Below are positions 48,045-57,077 of a stretch of 64,000 nt of DNA, in pieces. Every line of letters starts with the position of its first letter. Positions within the stretch are counted from its first letter, which is position 1. Where the stretch lies: contig NZ_JABXJG010000001.1 in assembly GCF_013375535.1 (NCBI RefSeq), positions 930,001-994,000 of the forward strand, read 5' to 3'. The notes beneath the pieces were generated by a model that saw nothing but the letters and a program-made list of their open reading frames with translations, was not told where the DNA came from and ran no database searches. The stretch comes from Sphingobium sp. 15-1 (lineage in GTDB: Bacteria > Pseudomonadota > Alphaproteobacteria > Sphingomonadales > Sphingomonadaceae). A program made the translations under genes and the position numbers.

Positions 48045-49033
48045 TTGAAAGCTATCCAGCAATTGAGGAGCGCGTTGGCAAGGCCGCGATCGATGGTTTC
48101 GGCGGCTTCCTCCACGCCTTCGCGGAAATCGGATACGGCGTCCGCCACGACAAGGGCGGCGGCGGCGTTCAGCAGCACCGCGTCTCGATAAGGCCCCGCT
48201 TCGCCTTGCAGCAAGGCGCGCAGCGCGGCGGCGTTATAGGCGGGGTCGCCGCCCCTGATCGCCTCGACCGGATGGGTGGAGAGGCCGAGTTCGGCGGCGG
48301 TGAGGCGGCGCATCGCGACCAGGCTGTTGCCCTTCACCTCCGCCAGATCGTTGCCGCCCGCCAGCGACAATTCGTCCAGCCCTTCGTCGCCGGAGACGAT
48401 CATGGCGTGGTCGGCGCCGAGTTCCGCCAGCGCCTCCGCATAGACGGGAACATAGTCCGGGCGGGCGATGCCGACCAGTTGGCGGCGCACGCCGGCGGGG
48501 TTGGCGAGCGGCCCCATCAGGTTGAAGATGGTGCGTTCGCCTATCGCCTTGCGAATGGGGGCCAGGCGCTTGAGCGCGGGGTGGTAGTTCTGCGCGAAGA
48601 GGAAGCAGATGCCGAGATCGGCCAGAGTCGCTTCGGCTGTCGCGGCCGCGCGGTCGAGGTCGAGCCCAAGGGCTTCCAGCGTGTCGGCGGCGCCGGCCTT
48701 GGAGGAGGCGGCGCGATTGCCGTGCTTGGCGACGGGCACGCCGGCGGCCGCCACGACCAGCGAGACGGCGGTGGAGACGTTGAGCGTGTGATGACCGTCG
48801 CCACCCGTGCCGCAGACGTCGATGGCGCCCCGCGGGGCCGTGATCGGGATCATGCGGTGGCGCATGGCGCGGGCGGCGGCGGCGATTTCGATGGCCGTCT
48901 CGCCCCGCCGGGCCATGGTGACGAGGAAGCCTGCGATCTCCTCTTCGGGAAGGTCGGCGTCGAACAGCAGGTCGAAAGCCATGGCGGCCTGTTGCGCGTC
49001 GAGCGGGGTGGCGGGATCGGGCAGGCGGGTCAT
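48041..49033 (-). CDS. trpD: Anthranilate phosphoribosyltransferase
   Basis: A 330-residue enzyme adding phosphoribose to anthranilate. [17 protein letters not shown] (the PRPP loop), [33 protein letters not shown] and NLMGPLANP are the family motifs. ATG 49033 has AAGG about 9 nt upstream; ATG 49051 has none. trpG and trpE are not in the window and presumably lie elsewhere. The long frame upstream of the start is not coding. Confidence 0.94.
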   Translation of the reverse strand: MTRLPDPATPLDAQQAAMAFDLLFDADLPEEEIAGFLVTMARRGETAIEIAAAARAMRHRMIPITAPRGAIDVCGTGGDGHHTLNVSTAVSLVVAAAGVPVAKHGNRAASSKAGAADTLEALGLDLDRAAATAEATLADLGICFLFAQNYHPALKRLAPIRKAIGERTIFNLMGPLANPAGVRRQLVGIARPDYVPVYAEALAELGADHAMIVSGDEGLDELSLAGGNDLAEVKGNSLVAMRRLTAAELGLSTHPVEAIRGGDPAYNAAALRALLQGEAGPYRDAVLLNAAAALVVADAVSDFREGVEEAAETIDRGLANALLNCWIAFK

Positions 49034-49212
49034 CGACGCTGCCTTAATCATGGGAAGGCGCCGGAGTCGAGATGGGGAAGCGCGAAAGTCGTTATGGCAG
49101 CGCAATATAGTGCGGCTGGCGATAGGGTTGTCGGCGGCGAGATTGCGGGTTTTCCGCCACTTTCGATCCTCTGTGGACTCGCTGGACTGGCTGATTCGGG
49201 TGGGTTCAGGAC

Positions 49213-49240
49213 ATTCCCCTCCCGCAGGCGGGAGGGGAAT
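49213..49240. repeat. CCTCCCGC-family hairpin
   Basis: ATTCCCCTCCCGC pairs perfectly with GCGGGAGGGGAAT around two bases. It stands between trpD and ahcY. The same motif recurs near 34982, 35100 and 62139. Confidence 0.85.
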
Positions 49241-49260
49241 GTCTTTGATTGGCCAAAACC

Positions 49261-49287
49261 AAAAAAGGGGAGGCTCGCCGCCTCCCC
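49261..49287 (-). terminator. Terminator of ahcY
   Basis: An 8-bp stem GGGGAGGC/GCCTCCCC (49267-49274 with 49280-49287) and, on the minus strand, six T residues, 13 bp after the ahcY stop. Confidence 0.85.
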
Positions 49288-49299
49288 CTCCCCATCCGC

Positions 49300-50709
49300 T
49301 CAATAACGGTAATGATCGGGCTTGAACGGCCCTTCCGCCGAAACGCCAATGTAGGCGGCCTGCTTGGGCGTCAGCTTGGACAGCTTCACGCCCAACTTCT
49401 CCAGGTGGAGCGCGGCGACCTTCTCATCCAGATGCTTGGGCAGCACATAGACGTCGTTCTTATATTCGCCCGACTTGGTCCACAGTTCGATCTGCGCCAG
49501 CACCTGGTTGGTGAAGGACGAAGACATCACGAAGCTCGGGTGACCGGTCGCGCAGCCCAGGTTCACCAGGCGCCCCTTGGCCAACACGATGATCTTCTTG
49601 CCATCGGGGAACTGAACCTCGTCCACCTGCGGCTTGATCTCGGTCCATGCCATGTTGTTGAGCCCGGCAATCTCGATCTCGCTGTCGAAATGGCCGATGT
49701 TGCAGACGATCGCCATATTCTTCATCGCGCGCATATGATCGACGGTGATCACCGCTTCGTTGCCGGTCGCGGTGACGAAGATGTCGGCGCGGGTCGCCGC
49801 TTCTTCCATCGTCACAACCTCATAGCCTTCCATCGCAGCCTGCAGCGCGCAGATCGGATCGATCTCCGTCACCAGCACGCGCGCACCGCCATTGCGGAGC
49901 GAAGCAGCCGAACCCTTGCCGACGTCACCGAAACCGGCGACGCAGGCGACCTTGCCCGCCAGCATCACGTCGGTGGCGCGACGGATGGCGTCGACCAGCG
50001 ATTCCTTGCAGCCGTAGAGATTGTCGAACTTCGACTTGGTGACGCTGTCGTTGACGTTGATCGCCGGGAAGGGAAGCTTGCCCTTCTTCGCCAGCTCATA
50101 GAGGCGGTGGACGCCGGTGGTGGTCTCTTCCGACACGCCCTTGATCGCGGCGACGGTCTGGGTCAGGTAGCCCGGACGCTCCGCCAGGAAGCGCTTCAGC
50201 GTCGCGACGAAGATTTCCTCTTCCTCATTGCCGGGGGTGAACAGCTCTTCCCCGGCCTCGACGCGGGCGCCCCACAACGCGAACATGGTGGCGTCGCCGC
50301 CATCGTCCAGGATCATGTTGCAGACCGTGTCGCCCCAATCGAAGATGCGGATGACATAGTCCCAATATTCCTCCAGCGTCTCGCCCTTGACGGCGAAAAC
50401 GGGGATGCCGCGCTGCGCGATGGCGGCGGCGGCGTGATCCTGGGTGGAGAAGATGTTGCACGAGGCCCAGCGGATTTCGGCGCCCAGCTCGGCCAGCGTC
50501 TCGATCAGCACGGCGGTCTGGATGGTCATGTGCAGCGAACCGGTGATGCGCGCGCCCTTCAGCGGCTGGGCCGCGCCGAATTCGGCGCGCAGGGCCATCA
50601 GGCCCGGCATTTCGGTTTCGGCAATCTCGATTTCCTTGCGGCCGAAAGCGGCAAGGGCGATGTCGCGGATCACATAATCCTGCGCCTGGGTGGCGGGTGC
50701 GGTGGCCAC
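49300..50709 (-). CDS. ahcY: Adenosylhomocysteinase
   Basis: A 469-residue NAD-dependent hydrolase splitting S-adenosylhomocysteine, completing the methyl cycle. GTG 50709, 8 nt after GGAG, is chosen; the frame upstream lacks conserved sequence. Signature segments: [71 protein letters not shown] (NAD loop) and [10 protein letters not shown]; it ends KPDHYRY, the typical C-terminus. Confidence 0.95.
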   Translation of the reverse strand: MATAPATQAQDYVIRDIALAAFGRKEIEIAETEMPGLMALRAEFGAAQPLKGARITGSLHMTIQTAVLIETLAELGAEIRWASCNIFSTQDHAAAAIAQRGIPVFAVKGETLEEYWDYVIRIFDWGDTVCNMILDDGGDATMFALWGARVEAGEELFTPGNEEEEIFVATLKRFLAERPGYLTQTVAAIKGVSEETTTGVHRLYELAKKGKLPFPAINVNDSVTKSKFDNLYGCKESLVDAIRRATDVMLAGKVACVAGFGDVGKGSAASLRNGGARVLVTEIDPICALQAAMEGYEVVTMEEAATRADIFVTATGNEAVITVDHMRAMKNMAIVCNIGHFDSEIEIAGLNNMAWTEIKPQVDEVQFPDGKKIIVLAKGRLVNLGCATGHPSFVMSSSFTNQVLAQIELWTKSGEYKNDVYVLPKHLDEKVAALHLEKLGVKLSKLTPKQAAYIGVSAEGPFKPDHYRY

Positions 50710-50754
50710 GAGCGTGTCTCCATTGGTTAAGATGAGGCGACCGCTCGAACGAAC

Positions 50755-50796
50755 GAACGGCGGCGATGGGCTGGGCTTTACCAATCGCCACCGTTC
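50755..50796 (-). promoter_or_regulatory. Leader hairpin upstream of ahcY
   Basis: On the minus strand GAACGGTGGCGAT (50796-50784) pairs over 13 bp, with one T-G wobble, with ATCGCCGCCGTTC (50767-50755) around a 16-nt loop, 45 nt before the ahcY start. It may regulate ahcY at RNA or DNA level. I could not match it to the SAH or SAM riboswitch consensus. Confidence 0.5.
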
Positions 50797-50849
50797 AAGG
50801 CAACTCAATATAAAGTTTTCTTTATGTCTCAATGCGCGGGCCCTATATC

Positions 50850-51401
50850 CTATTCCGCAGGGCCCCGTGATGCGACCTTCATCGGCTCATTATCGGCAAT
50901 ATCGTCGGTTTTCGGCGCTTTCCCGGCCAGTGCCATCACCACATCGCAGCGCGCGCCCGACAGATGCGGGCTGATCCCAGCCGCGTCCGCCAGTTCCAAC
51001 AGCGCCGATCGCGTCGGCGGCAAGGCGTTGGCCGCATCGGTGATCGACTGGAGGTCGCGGCAGCCAAGACCCTCCGCTCCGGCGCCATAGACATTGGCGA
51101 GACCAGTGACATAATTGTCATAAGCGCCGAGCGCGCCCAAAGGCCCGGCGGCGGCACGAAAATGCTCGCGCAGTTCGTCATTTACCTGCGTCAACGCGCC
51201 GCGCTTGTCCCGGATGAACCGGTTATAACTGGCCAGGAAATCATTTCCCGTCGCCCTACACCGCAGCGCCGACACCATCAGCATCATTTCGAAATCGCGG
51301 ATTTGCGCTGCCTCCACCGCAGTCTGCTTCCAGCAGGTCGCGGCTGTCGCCGGCGCAAGCGGCATCGTCGCGGCAAGCGCCGCTGCGATCAATTTCCTCA
51401 T
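50850..51401 (-). CDS. Exported protein of unknown function
   Basis: A 183-residue protein with a signal peptide ([20 protein letters not shown], cleavage before TCW). The mature part has four or five cysteines ([35 protein letters not shown]), suggesting disulfides, and is helical. It is preceded by a 165-bp gap without recognisable features and ends 140 bp from ahcY on the same strand. Not recognised as a named family. Confidence 0.6.
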   Translation of the reverse strand: MRKLIAAALAATMPLAPATAATCWKQTAVEAAQIRDFEMMLMVSALRCRATGNDFLASYNRFIRDKRGALTQVNDELREHFRAAAGPLGALGAYDNYVTGLANVYGAGAEGLGCRDLQSITDAANALPPTRSALLELADAAGISPHLSGARCDVVMALAGKAPKTDDIADNEPMKVASRGPAE

Positions 51402-51565
51402 GGTTTGAACCCCCGTCCAATTGCCCGAGGATCAGGGTGCGCCCGTCCGGTTGCCGGAATCCCAATGGAAATCCTTAGCCGAATTTTACCGTAAACGGTT
51501 CAGTTACGCTGGGGAAACAAGCCGCCCATGCGGCCATGCCTTACGAAAGCGTACCGAAGCTGCGA

Positions 51566-52126
51566 TCAGGCCGACCCAGCGCCGCTCACCAGATGGGAGG
51601 CGTCGACTCCGGCGGCGGCATAGGCGGCCGCCCATTTCCGCGTGGCGGGCACGTCGAACAGAAGCTCGGCGGTGCAGGCGGAGGGAAACCAGCTTTCGCC
51701 GCTCATTTCCTCATCCAGTTGCCCCGCACCCCATCCGGCATAGCCCAGCGCCACCAGATAGCGACTCGGGCCCCTGCCCTCCGCAATGGCTTTCAATATT
51801 TCGAGCGAACCGGACAGGCCCCAGCCCTCCCCCACTTCGACCATGTCATGACCGGTCCAGTCGAGCGAATGCAGCACGAAGCCGCGCCGCGGCTCGACCG
51901 GCCCGCCGCGCAGCACCGGCATGTCCGGAACGTCGCCCGGCTCGATGTCGAAGCTCTCCAGCAGATCATGCAGGCTCACGCCGTCAATCTCGTCGCTGAC
52001 GGCAATCCCCAGCGCGCCATTTTCATCGTGCACGCACATGGCGATGACGGAATGATCGAAACGCATGTCCTCCATACCCGGCAAAGCGAGGAGAAATTGC
52101 CCTGTATAGGAGCGCGCGCTGTTCAT
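51566..52126 (-). CDS. YqgE/AlgH family protein
   Basis: A 186-residue protein beginning at ATG 52126. It has the UPF0301 landmarks: GQFLLALPGMEDMRFDHSVI, VLRGGPVEPRRGFVLHS, LGYAGWGAGQLDEEM and ELLFDVPATRKWAAA. AlgH affects virulence gene regulation in Pseudomonas, but the biochemical role is not settled. It is divergent from the peroxiredoxin gene. Confidence 0.9.
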   Translation of the reverse strand: MNSARSYTGQFLLALPGMEDMRFDHSVIAMCVHDENGALGIAVSDEIDGVSLHDLLESFDIEPGDVPDMPVLRGGPVEPRRGFVLHSLDWTGHDMVEVGEGWGLSGSLEILKAIAEGRGPSRYLVALGYAGWGAGQLDEEMSGESWFPSACTAELLFDVPATRKWAAAYAAAGVDASHLVSGAGSA

Positions 52127-52272
52127 CGGACGACTATACGCCCGTTAACGCCTTTGCCAATGGCGGGTTGTCGCTCAGGAGAGGCGGCGCGCCATATTCC
52201 GCGCCTCCCCCTTGACAGAAGGAGTGCCAGGGCCAACGTGCGGCCCGACCCAACACGGCCAGGAGACCGAAG

Positions 52273-52755
52273 ATGACCATTTCGAAGGGCGATCGCATTC
52301 CCAGCACCACTTTCGTCAAGATGACCGAAAACGGCCCGGAGCAGGTCGCTTCCGACGACTATTTCGCGGGCCGCACGGTCGCGCTCTTCTCGGTGCCTGG
52401 CGCTTTCACGCCCACCTGTTCCGCCCGGCACCTGCCCGGTTTTGTTGACAAGGCGGAAGAATTGAAAGGCAAGGGCGTAGACGAAATTGCCTGCACCGCC
52501 GTCAACGACGCTTTCGTCATGGGCGCGTGGGGCAAATCCGCCAATGCCGACGGCAAGGTGACGATGCTGGCAGACGGCAATGCCGATTTCGCGCAGGCGG
52601 TGGGCCTCACCATGGACGGCAGCAAGTTCGGCATGGGCACGCGCGGCCAGCGCTTCTCGATGATCGTCAAGGATGGCGTGGTGAGCGAACTGAACGTCGA
52701 AGCGCCCGGCGATTACAAGGTGTCGTCGGCGGAATATCTGCTGGAACAGATCTGA
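52273..52755 (+). CDS. Peroxiredoxin (Prx5 type)
   Basis: A 160-residue thiol peroxidase. The peroxidatic Cys 49 lies in PGAFTPTCSARHLPG, the classical Prx5 motif; VNDAFVMGAW and MLADGNADFAQAVGL follow, with GTRGQRFSMIVKDG near the end. There is no fused glutaredoxin domain. It removes peroxides with thiol donors in the cytoplasm. A strong terminator follows. Confidence 0.93.
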   Translation: MTISKGDRIPSTTFVKMTENGPEQVASDDYFAGRTVALFSVPGAFTPTCSARHLPGFVDKAEELKGKGVDEIACTAVNDAFVMGAWGKSANADGKVTMLADGNADFAQAVGLTMDGSKFGMGTRGQRFSMIVKDGVVSELNVEAPGDYKVSSAEYLLEQI

Positions 52756-52763
52756 TTTTGCGG

Positions 52764-52798
52764 GATGCGCGCCCGCCATTTGGGCGCGCATCTTTCTT
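52764..52798 (+). terminator. Terminator of the peroxiredoxin gene
   Basis: An 11-bp perfect stem GATGCGCGCCC/GGGCGCGCATC (52764-52774 with 52782-52792), a 7-nt loop and TTTCTT, 8 bp after the stop codon. Confidence 0.88.
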
Positions 52799-52827
52799 CG
52801 GTCCTATAAGTGCGTTACCAAGAGTCG

Positions 52828-54282
52828 ATGACAAGAAGCATCGGCAGTGCGATCGTCGCTGAACTCGACGAAATCTATCGGAAATCCATCGGCAATCTCC
52901 GCGAGGCCATGCGCGCCTACGCCCGTGACGGCAGCGTGCCGCCGCCCGAAGCCAAGACGGACGGACGCTTCTGCTATCCGGAACTGCGGATCACTCATCA
53001 TGGGGAGTCGGACGCGCCGCCGCCGGGCCGCTCCTTCGCCCGGCTGTCGAAACCGGGCCGCTATGTCACCACTGTCACCCGCCCGGCCATGTTCGGGGAC
53101 TATATGGCGGAACAGATCGACCTGCTCGTCCGCGACTATGGCGTGACGGCGGAAACGGGGCTCAGCGACCAGCAGATACCCTTCCCCTATGTTCTGGACG
53201 GGCTGGACATGAGCGCGCTGGACGGCACGCCGCCCACGGAACTCGCCCGCCATTTCCCGGCGACCGAACTGGCGGAAATCGGGGATGAGATTGCGGACGG
53301 CCTGTTCACGCCGGATGCGGAGGGCGAAAGGCCGCTTGCGCTGTTCGACGGCCTGCGCACCGATTTCTCGCTCGCCCGCCTCAAACATTATACCGGCACC
53401 CCCGCCGAACATGTGCAGCGCTACATATTGTTCACCAACTATCACCGCTATGTGGACGAATTCGTGGCCTGGGCCTGCGCCGAGTTGCAACGGGAAGGAT
53501 CGCGTTTCACGGCGCTTTCCGGGGCCGGCGGTGTCTATGTGACGCCGGAAACCGCCGATCCCGCACAGATGATCGCGGACAGCGCCTGGCGGAAGCATCA
53601 GATGCCCGCCTATCATCTGATCGCGCCGGACCGCAGTGGTATCACGCTGGTCAATATCGGCGTCGGTCCCTCCAACGCCAAGACGATCTGCGATCATCTG
53701 GCGGTGGTGCGGCCGGAAGCCTGGCTGATGATCGGCCATTGCGGCGGCCTACGTCCCAGCCAGCGGATAGGCGACTATGTGCTGGCCCACGCCTATCTGC
53801 GCGACGACCATGTGCTGGACGAGATGCTGCCGCCGGAAATCCCCGTCCCGGCCATCGCGGAAGTGCAGGTGGCATTGGCCAAGGCGGCGGAAGCCGTGCT
53901 GGGCGGCGGAGACCGCGAGGATTTCAAGCGGCGGCTGCGCACCGGCACGGTCGTGACGACGGACGATCGCAACTGGGAATTGCGCTATTCCAGCTCGGCC
54001 CTGCGCTTCAGCCTGTCGCGCGCGGTCGGCATCGACATGGAGTCGGCCACCATCGCGGCGCAGGGCTATCGCTTCCGCGTGCCTTATGGAACGCTGCTAT
54101 GCGTGTCGGACAAGCCGATCCATGGCGAGTTGAAACTGCCTGGCCAAGCCAACCGCTTCTATGAGGAAGCCATTGCAGGCCATCTGCGCGTGGGCCTCAT
54201 GACCTGCGAGCTGCTGCGGCAGGAGGGGCCGAAGCTGCACAGCCGCAAACTGCGCGCCTTCAACGAGCCGCCTTTCCGGTAA
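52828..54282 (+). CDS. amn: AMP nucleosidase
   Basis: A 484-residue enzyme cleaving AMP to adenine and ribose 5-phosphate. The N-terminal domain has RYVTTVTRPAMF and FTNYHRYVDEFVAWA; the nucleoside phosphorylase-like C-terminal domain has NIGVGPSNAKTICDHLAV, GHCGGLRPSQRIGDYVLA, GIDMESATIAAQGYRFRVP and CVSDKPIHGELK. ATG 52828 is chosen; a GTG at 52810 would add six residues. Confidence 0.93.
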   Translation: MTRSIGSAIVAELDEIYRKSIGNLREAMRAYARDGSVPPPEAKTDGRFCYPELRITHHGESDAPPPGRSFARLSKPGRYVTTVTRPAMFGDYMAEQIDLLVRDYGVTAETGLSDQQIPFPYVLDGLDMSALDGTPPTELARHFPATELAEIGDEIADGLFTPDAEGERPLALFDGLRTDFSLARLKHYTGTPAEHVQRYILFTNYHRYVDEFVAWACAELQREGSRFTALSGAGGVYVTPETADPAQMIADSAWRKHQMPAYHLIAPDRSGITLVNIGVGPSNAKTICDHLAVVRPEAWLMIGHCGGLRPSQRIGDYVLAHAYLRDDHVLDEMLPPEIPVPAIAEVQVALAKAAEAVLGGGDREDFKRRLRTGTVVTTDDRNWELRYSSSALRFSLSRAVGIDMESATIAAQGYRFRVPYGTLLCVSDKPIHGELKLPGQANRFYEEAIAGHLRVGLMTCELLRQEGPKLHSRKLRAFNEPPFR

Positions 54283-54290
54283 GTTTTGAC

Positions 54291-54356
54291 GTGCTCCTGC
54301 GAAGGCAGGAGCCCAGTTCTGCCGTCTCAACTGGGCTCCTGCCTTCGCAGGAGCAC
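54291..54356. repeat. Perfect palindromic repeat (CTCCTGCGAAGG family)
   Basis: Two perfect 28-bp arms (54291-54318 and 54329-54356, core CTCCTGCGAAGGCAGGAG) around a 10-nt loop, between the convergent amn and hydrolase genes. Each arm can itself fold back on CTCCTGC/GCAGGAG, giving a cruciform of hairpins. Confidence 0.92.
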
Positions 54357-54368
54357 GGTGTGCATGGC

Positions 54369-55130
54369 TCAATCGGTAAGAAAATCCACCATGGCCTGCC
54401 CTAGTTCCTTCCGCGTCACCGCATTCATGTGATTGCCGGGAACTTCCACATAGCGGCCATTGGGCAGCAGTTCCGCCAGCTCCTGCGCCACGCCATTGTC
54501 CCGGTCGTCCGCCCCGCAAATGACCTCAATGGGCTGCTGGAACCTGGCAATGACCTCCTTCGGCGTGTCGACGAAGGTGTTGAGGATGTGCAGCATCGCC
54601 ACCGGATCGCCCTTGGTGGTCTTGAGGAAAGCCTCGGTCATCCACTCTGAAGTCCCACGCTCGAACGTGCCGAGATTGGTGAGGACGTTGCGATAATAGC
54701 CGCCATTGTCGAGCGTCTGGACAAGACCGCGCAGCCCCATGCCCGCCAGGATCACCTTGCGCGGCGTCGCCCCCCGCGCCAGCATCCGTACTGTCGTCCG
54801 CGCGCCCAGCGAATAGCCGCCCAGGTCGTAATCGGTCAGCCCAAGCTGCTCGACCAACGCCAGCCCATCCTCGGTCAGCGCGTCGGGCGGATAGGCGGCG
54901 GCATCATGGGGCTTGCCGCTTTCGCCATGACCGCGCAGGTCCGGCAAGATCAGGCGGAAACCCGCCTCGACCAGCTTCGCGGCATGGCCGTAGCGTATCC
55001 AGTTGGTCCAGGCATTGGAGAAATAACCATGGATCAGCACCAGATCGCGGCCCTCCCCCACGACATGCACCGCGATCGGCAGCCCGCCCAATCCCTTGAT
55101 CTCCAGCTTTTCGATCGGCAGGTCGGACAC
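54369..55130 (-). CDS. Alpha/beta hydrolase
   Basis: A 253-residue soluble hydrolase. LVLIHGYFSNAWTNW gives the oxyanion region, LPDLRGHGESG follows, the nucleophile Ser 107 is in GGYSLGART, the acid is in CGADDRDN and the base His in VPGNHMNAV. The substrate is unknown. It follows the DUF2238 gene after 4 bp on the same strand, so the two are probably cotranscribed. Confidence 0.82.
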   Translation of the reverse strand: MSDLPIEKLEIKGLGGLPIAVHVVGEGRDLVLIHGYFSNAWTNWIRYGHAAKLVEAGFRLILPDLRGHGESGKPHDAAAYPPDALTEDGLALVEQLGLTDYDLGGYSLGARTTVRMLARGATPRKVILAGMGLRGLVQTLDNGGYYRNVLTNLGTFERGTSEWMTEAFLKTTKGDPVAMLHILNTFVDTPKEVIARFQQPIEVICGADDRDNGVAQELAELLPNGRYVEVPGNHMNAVTRKELGQAMVDFLTD

Positions 55131-55134
55131 AGAG

Positions 55135-55815
55135 CTACTCCTTGGATGAATGCGTGTCCGGCGATATGGCTTCGCTCCGCCCTTGTCGAGTAGCGGAAAG
55201 CCATATCAGCGCGAGGGTACTGCCGATCTGCGCCGCCGCCATATCCTTCTGCGGGTCCCACATGTCGCCCTGCTGGCCATTATACCAGTCCGCCGTCTGC
55301 CCGGCCGCGACCACGCTCAGCAGCCATTCGAAAATCTCGTAGAGCGCCCCCACCAAGCCGACCGCCGCAAAGGCGAAGGCCAGGCTCCAGCCCATCCGCA
55401 TGACGCCATAACGCCGCGCCGCCTCCGCAAAAGGCGCGGTCAGCAGAGCACCGAAAGCGAAATGCACCAGCCGGTCATAGCCGTTGCGCGCAAAGCCGAA
55501 AGTGCCGGAAATATCATGCCCGCTGACCGCCCGCGCCCAAAGATCATAGGGCACATAGGAATAAATATACCGCCCACCCAGCGTATGCAGCAGCAGGAAG
55601 AGGAGGATGCACGCCGCCGCCCCGTTCGACAAAGGCCATCGGCGCAGCAGCCAGGGCGCGGCAAGGGCAAGCAGCACCGTCGGCCCATGCTGGAGCGGCG
55701 CGAGGTCGGGATAGGGCTGATCGATATTGGCGGCGACGATGGCCGCGACCAGCAGAACGATCATCCGGCGCTGCGCGGCTGGAACGGCTTTCCAGACAGC
55801 AGCGCCGGAGATCAT
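55135..55815 (-). CDS. DUF2238 integral membrane protein
   Basis: A 226-residue protein with about six hydrophobic segments. The family pattern includes LLHTLGGRYIYSYVPYD, NGYDRLVHFAFGAL, ALYEIFEWLLSV and GDMWDPQKDMAAAQIGS, with conserved His, Asp and Glu residues in the membrane. The function of the family (YjdF-like) is not established. The 3' end lies 4 bp before the hydrolase gene. Confidence 0.83.
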   Translation of the reverse strand: MISGAAVWKAVPAAQRRMIVLLVAAIVAANIDQPYPDLAPLQHGPTVLLALAAPWLLRRWPLSNGAAACILLFLLLHTLGGRYIYSYVPYDLWARAVSGHDISGTFGFARNGYDRLVHFAFGALLTAPFAEAARRYGVMRMGWSLAFAFAAVGLVGALYEIFEWLLSVVAAGQTADWYNGQQGDMWDPQKDMAAAQIGSTLALIWLSATRQGRSEAISPDTHSSKE

Positions 55816-55825
55816 GGGAAGGGCC

Positions 55826-56851
55826 TCAGCCCTTCTTCAGATGACGGCGGCCCAGCAGTTCCGCGATCTGCACGGCATTCAGAGCCGCGCCCTTGCGGAG
55901 ATTGTCGCTGACGCACCAGAGGTTCAGGCCATTGTCGATGGTCGAATCCTCACGCACGCGGCTGATGAAGGTGGCATAGTCGCCCACGCACTCGACGGGG
56001 GTGACGTAACCGCCATCCTCGCGCTTGTCGACCAGCATCACGCCGGGTGCCTCGCGCAAAATGTCCTGCGCTTCCTTGGCCGAGATTTCCTTCTCGAACT
56101 CGATATTCAGCGCCTCGGAGTGACCGACGAACACCGGCACGCGCACGCAGGTCGCCGTGACCTTCACCTTGGGATCGAGGATCTTCTTGGTTTCCGCGAC
56201 CATCTTCCATTCTTCCTTGGTCGAACCATCGTCCAGGAAGACGTCGATATGCGGGATCACGTTGAAGGCGATCTGCTTGGTGAACTTCTTCGGCTCCGCC
56301 GGATCACCGACGAAGATGTTGCGCGACTGTTCGAACAGCTCGTCCATGCCCGCCTTGCCCGCGCCGGAAACCGACTGGTAGGTGGCGACGACGACGCGCT
56401 TGATCGTAGCGGCGTCATGCAAGGGCTTGAGCGCCACGACCATCTGCGCGGTCGAGCAGTTGGGGTTCGCGATGATGTTCTTCTTCTTGTATCCGTCGAT
56501 CGCATCCGGGTTCACTTCGGGCACGATCAGCGGCACGTCCGGGTCCATGCGGTAGAGCGAGCTGTTGTCGATCACCACGCAGCCCGCCGCCGCCGCCTTG
56601 GGCGCATATTCGGCCGTCGGGCCGGAGCCAGCGGCGAACAGGGCGATGTCCCAGCCGGTGAAGTCGAAATGCTCGATATTCTTGCATTTGAGCGTCTTGC
56701 CGGTGTCACCGAAATCGATTTCGGTGCCCTGCGACCGGGGCGAGGCGACCGCCGCGATCTCGTCAATAGGGAACTCGCGTTCAGCGAGAATGGTCAGCAT
56801 CTCGCGGCCCACATTACCGGTGGCACCAACGACGACGACCTTGTAGCCCAT
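55826..56851 (-). CDS. asd: Aspartate-semialdehyde dehydrogenase
   Basis: A 341-residue NADPH enzyme making aspartate semialdehyde for lysine, methionine and threonine synthesis and the cell wall. VVGATGNVGREMLTILAER is the nucleotide loop, the catalytic Cys is near 132 in NPNCSTAQM, QSVSGAGKAGMDELF and CVRVPVFVGHSEAL (catalytic His) follow, and SDNLRKGAALNAVQIAE closes the protein. It lies 10 bp before the DUF2238 gene on the same strand. Confidence 0.96.
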   Translation of the reverse strand: MGYKVVVVGATGNVGREMLTILAEREFPIDEIAAVASPRSQGTEIDFGDTGKTLKCKNIEHFDFTGWDIALFAAGSGPTAEYAPKAAAAGCVVIDNSSLYRMDPDVPLIVPEVNPDAIDGYKKKNIIANPNCSTAQMVVALKPLHDAATIKRVVVATYQSVSGAGKAGMDELFEQSRNIFVGDPAEPKKFTKQIAFNVIPHIDVFLDDGSTKEEWKMVAETKKILDPKVKVTATCVRVPVFVGHSEALNIEFEKEISAKEAQDILREAPGVMLVDKREDGGYVTPVECVGDYATFISRVREDSTIDNGLNLWCVSDNLRKGAALNAVQIAELLGRRHLKKG

Positions 56852-56982
56852 GACTTAACACTCCACTCCATGCACAATTGCGGAGTGGGCGCCATAGCGG
56901 CATTGCGCCGTTTGTCCAGTGACAAGCCGTTTATTGCGTCAAAGCCCGGCTTCCTGGCACTGAGCATCCTATTGAGGTTCCG

Positions 56983-57071
56983 CGCTCCTGCGAAGGCACT
57001 GGAGCGAGACAAGCGGCTCGCGACAACCCAGTTCAGACAGCAGGACTGGGTTCCTGCCTACGCAGGAACAC
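56983..57071 (+). repeat. Dispersed repeat of about 89 bp, copy 2
   Basis: Same sequence family as 20953-21030 in the opposite orientation (CTCCTGCGAAGGCACTGG, then AGCGAGACAAG, CTCGCGACA and CCCAGTTCAGA). The ends also pair (GCTCCTGCGAAGG with CCTACGCAGGAAC). It lies 7 bp after the end of the S9 peptidase gene, in a 226-bp gap that holds nothing else I can identify. Confidence 0.87.
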
Positions 57072-57077
57072 AAACCA

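Noticed and set aside
50755-50849. SAH or SAM riboswitch for ahcY
   Set aside because: A stable hairpin exists, but the conserved core bases of these riboswitches as I know them were not found; kept only as an unassigned leader hairpin.
54291-54356. CRISPR-like repeat
   Set aside because: A single palindrome without regularly spaced direct repeats or cas genes; belongs to the dispersed palindromic repeats.
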